Source: Nematostella vectensis
Lineage: Eukaryota; Cnidaria; Anthozoa; Actiniaria; Edwardsiidae
NCBI RefSeq assembly: GCF_932526225.1
Contig: NC_064037.1
Span: 5,971,703-6,035,702 of the forward strand
Length of the DNA stretch: 64,000 nt
Reading direction: 5' to 3'
This document shows, in pieces, positions 54,041-64,000 of this stretch (positions are counted from its first letter, which is position 1; every line of letters begins with the position of its first letter). Made by a program: the position numbers and the translations under genes. The notes under the pieces were generated by a model. That model did no database searches. It saw nothing but the letters and a program-made list of their open reading frames with translations, and had not been told where the DNA came from.

Positions 54041-54085
54041 GCGAAGGATGACGTCACTGCGTCATTATTTGTGACGAAACAATCT
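54020..54085 (+). promoter_or_regulatory. CCAAT box and paired CRE/ATF sites before the coiled-coil gene
   Basis: AGCCAATCA at 54020, the palindromic TGACGTCA at 54049 and a second CRE-like TGCGTCAT just after lie about 110-165 bp before the ATG at 54188. The layout looks like a TATA-less promoter responsive to CREB/ATF factors. No expression evidence is available. Confidence 0.6.
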
Positions 54086-54187
54086 CAGACGAGAAAAATA
54101 CAGAGCTCGGCAAGGAAGGGATTTATTTCCCCGTTAAAAAGTTAGCTTTTTACTGCACAAAAGGATTATTCTAATATAAAATCAAGA

Positions 54188-57100
54188 ATGTGGTCAGCGA
54201 AGTACAACCCGTTTGTCGGTTTTGAAGCTTTGCTGTCCTCATCCGAGGGGGTCTTTTCAATGGATACAGGTAAATAAGGGATGTTTCTCAATTTTCGCGC
54301 CAAAATGAACGATGATGAAGAATGAATGATGCCTCTGACTTCTTGCACATGCGCATTAGACCCGTTGCCTTTGTCTTGTCATTTCAATTACGATGCTATT
54401 AGCAAATGAGTGTTATTGTTGCTGAATATCACCATGGTTTTGTTTGCGCATTATTTAAAACCTCTTGTGACTATTGTACCGTATTTCAAATCCAACTTTC
54501 GACGCAGAGGTATACCGAAAAGGTTAATCGCTCTCTTTATTTCAATAGCGCCATTCAGTGTAGATACTCCATTTCTACAGCCAAGCGGGCCTTTACTTGG
54601 TGAAGATAATTTTAACAACACATCTCAACTCTCTATTTGCAATGGCGAAGAAGGTGAGACCTGCATTTTCAAGTTTGTTGGAGGTGAAGAGAACATAGTG
54701 TACTAGCATGGAATATGTTCGTTTACAGTTACTTTATTCAAAATCGAAATTTCTTTCAGGTATTCTATATAGCTTCCCGAATTAACGTCTATGTTAGAAT
54801 TCAACAATCAGTTATAAATACCAGACTGTCGTTTCTATGTTCTTCTTGAGCAAAGTACTTGGGTGTTTTAGAAACATCGTGTTTGGGCTGCCTGGGTAAA
54901 GCAGACAGGGGTGCGGAGTCTCCACTCTTTCTCTTAGACGCCGCCACCGAATCCTGAATAGAAAACAGAATCGAAAAAAGAAAGCCTTAAGACAGCTAAA
55001 TTCCCCACATACTTTTTCTGACAATATTTTTTAGCGCTTATTTCGTCCATGGCTCTTCTAGATCAGTTTGCAGAGCCATCTTCATGGTCGAGCTTTGGCT
55101 CAAAGGTAGAACTTCCCGGTGGCGGGTTCATCGAGCTGCCATCCGCTGAAGACGATTGCCGAGAATGGACTCAGTCAGCCAACAACGATAAAACACAGGT
55201 GAGAGCACTATGGAACTCTTCAGCTGCGGATCCAGGGGAAGGGTAAAGTGTGTCCTGTATCTCGTCGCTAACCACCCCTCCCGACACGGACGGAAATAAC
55301 AGAAGCAATGTATGGTAGCTGACTTCAGACTCTCCCATGTTCTCCCATGTTATCCACCAGTTGAACATGTTCTCCCATTTTTTTCCCACCAGTTGAATAT
55401 GTTCTCCCATGTTATCCACCAGTTGAACATGTTCTCCCATGTTATCCACCAGTTGAACATGTTCTCCCATGTTATCCACCAGTTTAATATGTTCTCCTAT
55501 GTTATCCACCAGTTGAACACGTTCTCCCATTTTATCCACACCAGTTCTTGAACTTTTTACGTGCCAGCTCTCATTTTGTTATCCTAACAAAATGTAGGTA
55601 ATGATCTGTGTCCAAGATAAAGTATCGATCGATAGTTCATTGGTAAAGAGTGAAGTTGACGAACCCTTTTTTGCCCATTAAATTTGACTATATCCTGCTA
55701 TGCCATCTACAGTATACTCTAGAAATTGGCCCAATGAGTTTGACTTTATCCTGCTATGCCATCTACAGTATACTCTAGAAATTGGCCCAATGAGTTTGAC
55801 TATCCTGCCATGCTATCTACAGTATACTCTGGAATATGGTCCAATAAATTTGACTATATCCTGCCATGCTATTAGGCTTTTAAACGAAGATATTCTTGAT
55901 GTGATATTGATTCACCCGTTTGACAGGAACATGCGGTCCTCGTCGCCAAAGTTGACAGACTGGAACTAGAGTCTCTTGAGAAGGATCATGTGATTGGTCA
56001 AATTAGTAATGAGAACTTACTCCTGCGTCAGGAAATCAACCGGATTTTGCAGACTGTCAGCCACAAAAACCTAGAGTTGTATCACTTCCGGTTTGAATCA
56101 TCAAGAGCTCTACGTGAAAGTGAGGCGAGGGTGGATGAGCTTCAACAGGAAGTGTGTAGCCTTAAGCAAGATGTAAGCTAAAATTTGGTTATTGTGTACG
56201 TTTCAACATGTTGGTCAGTGTGTGATTGCACATGGTGGTCAGTGTGTGGTTGTACATGTTGGTCAGTGTGAATTTGCACATGGTGGTCAGTGTGTGATTG
56301 CACATGGTGGTCAGTGTGTGGTTGTACATGTTGGTCAGTGTGAAGTTGCACATGGTGGTCAGTGTGTGGTTGTACATGATGGTCAGTGTGTGGTTGTACA
56401 TGGTGGCCAGTGTATATCATTGCACATGGTGGCCAGTGTGTGGTTGCACACGGTGGTCAAGGTGTCATTGTACATGGTGGTCAGTGTGTGATTGCACATG
56501 GTGGTCAGTGTGTGGCTGCACATAGTGGTCAAGGTGTCATTGTACATGGTGGTCAATGTGTAATTGTACATGGTGGTCAGTGTGTGATTGCACATGGTGG
56601 TCAGTGTGTGGTTGCACATGGTGGTCAGTGTGTGATTGCACATGGTGGCCAGTGTGTGGTTGCACACGGTGGTCAAGGTGTCATTGCACATGGTGGTCAG
56701 TGTGTGATTGCACATGGTGGTCAATGTGTGATTGCACATGATGGTCAGTGTGTGATTGCACATGGTGGTCAGTGTGTGATTGCCTATGGTGGTCAGTGTG
56801 TGATTGCCTATGGTGGTCAGTGTGTGATTTCACATGGTGGTCAGTGTGTGATTTCACATGGTGGTCAGTGTGTGATTTCACATGGTGGTCAGTGTGTGAT
56901 TGCACATGGTGGTCAGTGTATGATTGCACATGGTGGTCAGTGTGTGGTTGTATGTGTTGGTCAGTGTGTGATTGCACATGGTGGTCAGTGTGTGATTGCA
57001 CATGTTGGTCAGTGTGTGATTGCACATGGTGGTCAGTGTGTGATTGCACATGGTGGTCAGTGTGTGATTGCAAATGGTGGTCAGTGTGTGGCTGCACATG

Positions 57101-60100
57101 GTGGTCAGTGTGTGATTGCACATGATGGTCAGTGTGTGATTGCACACGGCGGTCAGTGTATGATTGCACATGGTAGTCAGTGTATGATTGCACATGATGG
57201 TCAGTGTGTGGTTGCACATGGTGGTCAGTGTGTGGTTGCACATGATGGTCAGTGTGTGATTGCACATGATGGTCAGTGTGTGATTGCACATGATGGTCAA
57301 TGTGTAATTGTACATGTTGGTCAGTGTGAAGTTGCACATGGTGGTCAAGGTGTCATTGTACATGTTGGTCAATGTGTGATTGCACATGGTGGTCAGTGTG
57401 TGATTGCACATAGTGGTCAGTGTGTGATTGCACATGGTGGTCAGTGTGTAATTGTACATGTTGGTCAGTGTGAAGCTGCACATGGTGGTCAGTGTGTGAT
57501 TGCACATGGTGGTCAAGGTGTCATTGTACATGTTGGTTAGTGTGTGATTTCACATGGTGGTCAGTGTATGATTGCACATGGTGGTCAGTGTGTGATTACA
57601 CATGGTGGTCAGTGTGTGATTGCACATGGTGGTCAGTGTTTGATTGCACATGGTGGTCAGTGTATAATTGTACATGTTGGTCAGTGTGTGATTGCACATG
57701 GTGGTCAGTGTGTGATTGCACATGGTGGTCAGTGTATGATTGCACATGGTGGTCAGTGTGTGGTTGTATGTGTTGGTCAGTGTGTGATTGCACATGGTGG
57801 TCAGTGTGTGATTGCACATGTTGGTCAGTGTGTGATTGCACATGGTGGTCAGTGTGTGATTGCACTTGGTGGTCAGTGTGTGATTGCAAATGGTGGTCAG
57901 TGTGTGGCTGCACATGGTGGTCAGTGTGTGATTGCACATGATGGTCAGTGTGTGATTGCACACGGCGGTCAGTGTATGATTGCACATGGTAGTCAGTGTA
58001 TGATTGCACATGATGGTCAGTGTGTGGTTGCACATGGTGGTCAGTGTGTGGTTGCACATGATGGTCAGTGTGTGATTGCACATGATGGTCAGTGTGTGAT
58101 TGCACATGATGGTCAATGTGTAATTGTACATGTTGGTCAGTGTGAAGTTGCACATGGTGGTCAAGGTGTCATTGTACATGTTGGTCAGTGTGTGATTGCA
58201 CATGGTGGTCAGTGTGTGATTGCACATAGTGGTCAGTGTGTGATTGCACATGGTGGTCAGTGTGTAATTGTACATGTTGGTCAGTGTGAAGCTGCACATG
58301 GTGGTCAGTGTGTGATTGCACATGGTGGTCAAGGTGTCATTGTACATGTTGGTTAGTGTGTGATTTCACATGGTGGTCAGTGTATGATTGCACATGGTGG
58401 TCAGTGTGTGATTACACATGGTGGTCAGTGTGTGATTGCACATGGTGGTCAGTGTTTGATTGCACATGGTGGTCAGTGTATAATTGTACATGTTGGTCAG
58501 TGTGTGATTGCACATGGTGGTCAGTGTGTGATTGCACATGGTGGTCAGTGTGTGGTTGCACATGGTGGCCAGTGTGTGATTGCACATGGTGGTCAGTGTG
58601 TGATTGTACATGGTGGTCAGTGTGTGATTGCACATGGTGGTCAGTGTGTGATTGCACATGTTGGTCAGTGTGTGATTGTACATGGTGGTCAGTGTGTGAT
58701 TGCACACGGCGGTCAGTTTATGATTGCACATGGTAGTCAGTGTATGATTGCACATGATGGTCAGTGTGTGGTTGCACATGGTGGTCAGTGTGTGGTTGCA
58801 CATGATGGTCAGTGTGTGATTGCACATGATGGTCAGTGTGTGATTGCACATGATGGTCAATGTGTAATTGTACATGTTGGTCAGTGTGAAGTTGAACATG
58901 GTGGTCAAGGTGTCATTGTACATGTTGGTCAGTGTGTGATTGCACATGGTGGTCAGTGTGTGATTTCACATGGTGGTCAGTGTGTGATTGCACATAGTAG
59001 TCAGTGTGTGATTGCACATGGTGGTCAGTGTGTAATTGTACATGTTGGTCAGTGTGAAGCTGCACATGGTGGTCAGTGTGTGATTGCACATGGTGGTCAA
59101 GGTGTCATTGTACATGTTGGTTAGTGTGTGATTTCACATGGTGGTCAGTGTGAAGTTGCACATGGTGGTCAGTGTGTGATTGTACATGGTGGTCAGTGTG
59201 TGATTGCAAATGGTGGTCAAGGTGTCATTGTACATGTTGGTCAGTGTGAAGTTGCACATGGTGGTCAAGGTGTCATTGTACATGTTGGTCAGTGTGTGAT
59301 TGCACATAGTGGTCAGTGTGTGATTGCACATGGTGGTCAGTGTGTAATTGTACATGTTGGTCAGTGTGAAGCTGCACATGGTGGTCAGTGTGTGATTGCA
59401 CATGGTGGTCAAGGTGTCATTGTACATGTTGGTTAGTGTGTGATTTCACATGGTGGTCAAGGTGTCATTGTACATGTTGGTTAGTGTGTGATTTCACATG
59501 GTGGTCGGTGTGTGATTGCACATGTTGGCCAGTGTGTGATTGTACACGGCGGTCAGTGTGTGATTGCACATGGTGGTCAGTGTGTGATTGCAAATGGTGG
59601 TCAGTGTGTGATTGCACATGGTGGTCAATGTGTGATTGCACTTGATGGTCAGTGTGTGATTGCACATGGTGGTCAGTGTGTGATTGCACATGGTGGTCAG
59701 TGTGTGATTGCACATGGTGGTCAGTGTGTGATTTCACATGGTGGTCAGTGTGTGATTTCACATGGTGGTCAGTGTGTGATTGCACATGGTGGTCAGTGTA
59801 TGATTGCACATGGTGGTCAGTGTATGATTGCACATGGTGGTCAGTGTGTGGTTGTATGTGTTGGTCAGTGTGTGATTGCACATGGTGGTCAGTGTATAAT
59901 TGCACATGGTGGTCAGTGTATGATTTCACATGGTGGTCAGTGTGTGGTTGCACATGGCGGTCAGTTTGTGATTGCACATGGCGGTCAGTGTGTGATTGCA
60001 CATGGTGTTCAGTGTGTGATTTCACATGGTGGTCAGTGTGTGATTTCACATGGTGGTCAGTGTGTGATTTCACATGGTGGTCAGTGTATGATTTCACATG

Positions 60101-61738
60101 GTGGCCAGTGTATGATTGCACATGGTGGTCAGTGTATGATTGCACATGGTGGTCAGTGTGTGGTTGCACATGGTGGTCAATGTGTCATTGTACATGTTGG
60201 TCAGTGTGTAATTGTGCATGTTGGTCAGTGTGAAGTTGCACATGGTGGTTAGTGTGTGACTGTGTATGGTGGTCAGTGTGTGATTGCACATGGTGGTCAG
60301 TGTGTGATTGCACATGGTGGTCAGTGTGTGATTGCACATAGTGGTCAGTGTGAAGTTGCACATAGTGGTCAGTGTGTGGTTGCACATAGTGGTCAGTGTG
60401 TGATTGCACATGATGGTCAATGTGTGATTACCCATGGTGGTCAGTGTGTGATTGCCCATGGTGGTCAGTGTGTGGTTGCACATTGTGGTCAGTGTGTGAT
60501 TGCACATGATGGTCAATGTGTGATTACCCATGGTGGTCAGTGTGTGATTGCCCATGGTGGTCAGTGTGTGACTGTGTATGGTGTTCAGTGTGTGATTACA
60601 CATGGTGGTCACTGTATGATTGTATATGGTGGTCAGGGTATTATCATATTTAATGATTAATAAATAGTGCGTGTATTCTCGAAAAACTTTGTAAACGTAT
60701 TTTCTTCATATGCTTCTAGCTGTCTCGCGTTCGAGCTGTATGCCTGGAAACACAAAGCCAAGCATCTCTTGTCGACTTGGTCCGCAAAAAGCTTGATGAA
60801 AGGAGAGTTGAGAACAACGCACTTAAGTGGAAGGTTGGCGCTCTTGAGAAGGAAATCCGGGACCTTCAGACAAAAAACGAAGTCCTTGAGACGGAACTAC
60901 TTATTATTCCCCGGATGATGGCTGCCAAGGTGCGCATGCGTATTGTACACATAGTATACTTAGATCATGATTCTTTTCGTTGAAAACATTTTAAACAAGT
61001 TTTAAACATTCTGTGAAGATATACGGGGATAGAGTGATAATGAGAGGTGTGGCCATGGCGTTACCGGGTCAGGTTAAGATATAACGTGTTCCTCTTTTAC
61101 ACTTAGTACAACGTAGTAAACCACCAAATAAAAACATGATTTTCCTTCACACTTCTACTTGTCTAAACCTAAGGTTTCTCGTAACCGGAACAACGCCACA
61201 CTTCAGATGCACTGTTCGGCGCACACGGTGAAAGTGAAGGTCAGCGGTGCAAATTTGTCAAGGGTCAGCAGCGACGCAGATAGAGAGGAGAAATCCTTCC
61301 GCACCCTCCCCTCCCCTGGAGCAAATGCGAGAGAAGACCCCGAGGAAATTCAGGTTCTTGAAAGTCAACAAGACGTACCTCCACACAAACCTGATGAGTC
61401 TAAAACCAGAACGGTAAGAATGTGGAATATTTAAATTATATATTAACCTCCTACTCACCTTCAACTCGCCTCTTTCTCTATAACCACCCCTCATCTTATC
61501 TAGTCCCCCTCCATTACTTGTCATCTCTAAGCCCGGCCCTCACCAGCCTCTCATGCCCTCATTTCCCTCCTACATCCTCTCCTTCCTAACCCTCGCTCAT
61601 GTTGTCATTATCACCCATGTCCTCAATATGTTTTTAATTATATTTCAGAGAAACTTTTCGTCTCTGAAGAATTGGTTTCGAAGGCGGCCTGTCACCGAAC
61701 ATGATCAGAGTTTGCTAAGCAAGCTCAGAGAAAACTAA
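54188..61738 (+). CDS. Coiled-coil protein of unknown function, six exons (343 aa)
   Basis: Exons: 54188-54269, 55035-55198, 55927-56172, 60720-60929, 61174-61413 and 61649-61738. All have GT-AG junctions and the frame is continuous to TAA. I do not recognise the family. Residues 1-82 (MWSAKYNPFVGFEALL, then an acidic stretch) look like a small globular or linear-motif region. Residues 83-234 are heptad-rich (ENLLLRQEINRIL; NNALKWKVGALEKEI), so a coiled coil is likely. Residues 235-314 are basic, then Ser/Glu/Pro rich. The tail is basic (SLKNWFRRRP). Exon 1 could also be untranslated, with a start at Met33 in exon 2. The 4.5-kb third intron is almost entirely a 24-bp satellite. AATAAA is at 61916. 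Confidence 0.8.
55325..55550. repeat. 30-bp minisatellite in intron 2 of the coiled-coil gene
   Basis: About seven copies of GTTCTCCCATGTTATCCACC plus AGTTGAACAT are present, 30 bp each. Confidence 0.9.
55675..55870. repeat. Roughly 60-bp repeat in intron 2 of the coiled-coil gene
   Basis: Three to four copies of a unit containing TTTGACTATATCCTGCTATG and ATCTACAGTATACTCTAGAA end just before exon 3. Confidence 0.85.
56200..60655. repeat. 24-bp satellite array of about 4.45 kb with higher-order units
   Basis: The unit is TGTGTGATTGCACATGGTGG plus TCAG. About 185 copies fill intron 3. Blocks recur as larger units: the junction word CATGTTGGTTAGTGTGTGAT appears near 57530, 58346, 59114, 59426 and 59474, giving 816-bp (34 units) and 768-bp (32 units) spacings. 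The unit length is divisible by three and has no stop in several frames, so both strands show long ORFs that are not genes. Confidence 0.97.
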
Positions 61739-61915
61739 CCGAGTATATGGAAATGATACACACCAAGACTGTTGTTATCGGTTTTTAGTGAGCTATAAGA
61801 AAATGTATTGTTGTTATATTTCAAGTATTGTCAACCATGTAAATATTGTAAATAGGTCGTTTACATTTATAAAAAAATCGTTTATGAATTATGTTTTCAT
61901 CAAATATCTTTCTCG

Positions 61916-61921
61916 AATAAA
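61916..61921 (+). terminator. Polyadenylation signal of the coiled-coil gene
   Basis: AATAAA lies about 180 bases after the stop codon on the plus strand, in AT-rich 3' UTR. Confidence 0.6.
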
Positions 61922-62172
61922 AAGCAAAATATAATGGTTTGTTAACACAATACCGCTTAGTTTAGCAAGTATAACATAGTTCACCACACTCAACATTCCA
62001 ACCTAGTCCCTGGCTAGTCCCTAGGTTTCCCGTGAGTTTTCGGGTTACCTGTGGTTACCAGGCCTCTGGGCTGGATCTTACCAGACCCTCTACCCACACG
62101 GTAAACAGGAGTCCCAAAAAGAATGCCAGTAACTGAGTAATATACAACTTTGAACAAGGGACGACGAACAAC

Positions 62173-63667
62173 TCAGAGTTGAATGGTCAACTCCTGTAAC
62201 TCTGTGTCCTTTTCTTCTCTCAGCGGTTTCCCACCGCAGCAAGGTATCCCATAATAATCTTTAGCGGCCTCGGCCTCTTCGATCGTCTGGTGCATTTTGG
62301 CGAACAGCGTCTCTGGCAGCCAATAGGAGAGCGCACCGTTTAGAAGAGCGACCGCGCCAAATATTGAGACCGGGAGAGCCAGTGAGAGACCTGGAAACTG
62401 TGCCTAATTATTAAAGATATGACTTAATAAGCAAATGCCAAGATCTAGAGAAATCAAGTCAAAAGCATAGACAGTATTTGGTTGTCAGATTACTCACGGT
62501 CATTCCGATGTACGGAGCTATGATGGCTCCAACGCGAGCACTCGTAGAACCTACTCCAGTGGCGATGTTTCTGTGGAAGAGACAGTAGATGGAGACGATG
62601 GTGAATTTAATCGCATGATGAATATAGATTCTTAGAAGAAACCGTGTTCTTTTTTTCTTCTTGATATGCTAATTGTGATAGTGCACGACTGGTCGTGTCA
62701 GTGCGTGACTGGCCGTGACACTGCGTAACTGATCGTGACAGTGCGTGACTGATTCTGAAGCTGCGTGACTGATGGTGTCAGTGCGTGACTGATTGTGACG
62801 CTGCGTGATTGATGGTGTCAGTGCGTGACTGATGCTGACGCTGCGTGACTGATCGTGACATTGCATGACTGATCGTGACGCTGCGTGACTGATGGTGTCA
62901 GTGTGTGACTGATCGTGACGTTACGTGACTGATCGTGACGTGATCGTGAATGCATGAGTGGTCGTGTCAGTGCGTTACCGATCGTGACTATACCTTACCT
63001 CAAAAGCGTTGGGAAAAGCTCAGAAGTAATGAGGTAGATAGAGGCCCAGTTCATGTTACCAATTACCGAAGCGACTATTGCCATAGTAGTCGTAGTCAAA
63101 GGGTAATCTGAATTTAAGGACAAAAAGTAATCTTTATTTTTGTTAGAATTGGCTCCAATCTCGTAGCAGGAGCCTTTCCCATTTCTGCGCAACCTTCGTC
63201 TACACGAAATCTAAAAGTAAGGTCTCTTGCGCATTCTCAGGCCTGTTCTTCGTCGGGGCAAGCTTTTTGTTTGGGCATACAGTTTCGCACAGAAATAGGA
63301 CAGGCTCTTGAAAGGAGAAAAAGGCTTCCGAAACCCTTGAAATGAAAAAAATAATAATAAAAGCTTCAATGTTTACCCTTATGAATGGCCAGCATGATAA
63401 ACAGCACGACAGCCACGGTGATAGCACAGCACCCATGTGTCAGCCTTCTTCCCACTCTAAAAAAGCATTCAATACCTATATGGCTTTCATAAACAAACGG
63501 TAATGATAAAAGAAGAGCGATGCAGGCCTTACCTCTTAAAGAGAACCCACTGGATTGGTATATTGATGAAACCGATACCATTCATGATAAAATAGTTAGT
63601 GTAGATGTCACCTGCGAGCTGGGAGACGAAAATGTACGTGCCGAATGCGAGGAGCGACACAGCGAAC
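62173..63667 (-). CDS. SLC22-type organic ion transporter, C-terminal part (partial gene)
   Basis: This is a major-facilitator transporter for organic cations or anions at the plasma membrane. Five 3' exons are visible (5' to 3'): 63533-63667, 63377-63456, 62999-63107, 62498-62570 and 62173-62397; the frame joins to 206 residues and a stop. Family marks are a GDIYTNYFI segment, VGRRLTHGCCAIT after a helix, IYLITSELFPTLLRN, then GSTSARVGAIIAPYIG and YWLPETLFAKMHQTIEEAE, the last matching the SLC22 LPET...TIEE end. The remaining 5' exons lie beyond base 64000. Whether it carries cations or anions cannot be told from this part. Confidence 0.9.
62680..62990. repeat. Roughly 20-bp minisatellite in SLC22 intron
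   Basis: About 15 copies of GTGCGTGACTGATCGTGACR-like units, alternating between GTCA and GACG endings, fill the intron between the last two internal exons. Confidence 0.9.
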
Positions 63668-64000
63668 CTACAATAACAGATGGATATGTATAAGCCGAAA
63701 GCAACCCGAAGACACTACGAAGATAGTCCGTTGACCATTTCGTGTTTCATTAGGTCTCTCCAAACGAAAATCGCAACCAGTATGAGCTGATATCCAATCC
63801 CCATTATACAATTCAGGTTTTGATTAGTCAAATTTCCACCGCTTCCGTGAGTGAGGTAACTTCCTTCAAATAATAACAATCACTGTAGACGAAAAATTGA
63901 ATTAACCCTTAGAGATAGAAAAGATATGAAAAACAAAAGGCGGGCAGTTGTAGATAACTTGGACAAAGTGGTGTGTAAATATAATACTATATCAATGATA
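63668..64000. other. Right-edge segment, probably SLC22 intron
   Basis: No exon is recognised here. The preceding exon begins mid-codon (phase 1), so another exon must lie further right. Confidence 0.6.

Noticed and set aside
54410-54706. 98-codon ORF with a hydrophobic start (MLLLLNITMVLFAHY)
   Set aside because: It lies in intron 1 of the coiled-coil gene and has no recognisable family or promoter; possible by chance.
56200-60655. CRISPR-like array
   Set aside because: The units are contiguous with no unique spacers, and the genome is clearly animal.
56386-60660. Long ORFs on both strands (up to 384 codons, repeating CVIAHGGQ on plus and HTDHHVQS on minus)
   Set aside because: They arise because the 24-bp repeat is divisible by three and lacks stops; they lie inside a spliced intron and have no unique sequence.

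Overview
The window reads as nuclear DNA of a basal metazoan, most likely a cnidarian of the sea-anemone type (inference). The evidence is spliceosomal GT-AG introns, AT-rich intergenic DNA, many short interspersed elements, a TRPN mechanoreceptor gene (a family kept in cnidarians, insects, worms and fish but lost in mammals), a Penelope-like retroelement, and animal-specific genes (Rab23, Spire, SLC22). No prokaryotic features are seen.

Layout. (1) About 1-24,250, minus strand: the 5' part of a TRPN/NOMPC channel gene. Two tentative N-terminal exons are followed by 21 exons, nearly every one holding exactly one ankyrin repeat with phase-0 junctions. The series matches repeats 1-21 of the 29 repeats of Drosophila NOMPC, so the last 8 repeats and the pore lie beyond the left edge. 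Its introns are full of minisatellites, MITEs, a solo-LTR-like element carrying a nested foldback element, and duplicated exon edges. (2) 24,250-35,400: gene-poor DNA with a roughly 7.9-kb Penelope-like element (26,101-34,047). It has a decayed reverse transcriptase on the minus strand, a tandem partial second unit and extreme G+T bias on the plus strand, and it lies between 112-bp direct repeats. (3) 35,407-38,785, plus strand: a complete ribosomal protein S7 gene with a 5'TOP start. Five of its introns each carry a related C/D box snoRNA whose D' guide can pair with the P-loop region of 28S rRNA. (4) 40,872-45,207, minus strand: a complete seven-exon Rab23 gene, with a broken duplicate of its first exon just upstream. 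(5) 50,155-52,107, plus strand: an intronless Spire actin nucleator (KIND, four WH2, Spir box, FYVE-like finger). (6) 54,188-61,738, plus strand: a six-exon coiled-coil protein of unknown function (343 aa). Its third intron is a roughly 4.45-kb array of a 24-bp repeat with higher-order units of 816 and 768 bp. (7) 62,173 to the right edge, minus strand: the 3' end of an SLC22-type organic ion transporter.

The genes form no operon or pathway; they are ordinary neighbouring animal genes. The more notable signals are the exon-per-repeat TRPN architecture, including one intron with duplicated donor and acceptor edges, the RPS7-hosted snoRNA family, the Penelope element's flanks and base skew, and the megasatellite.
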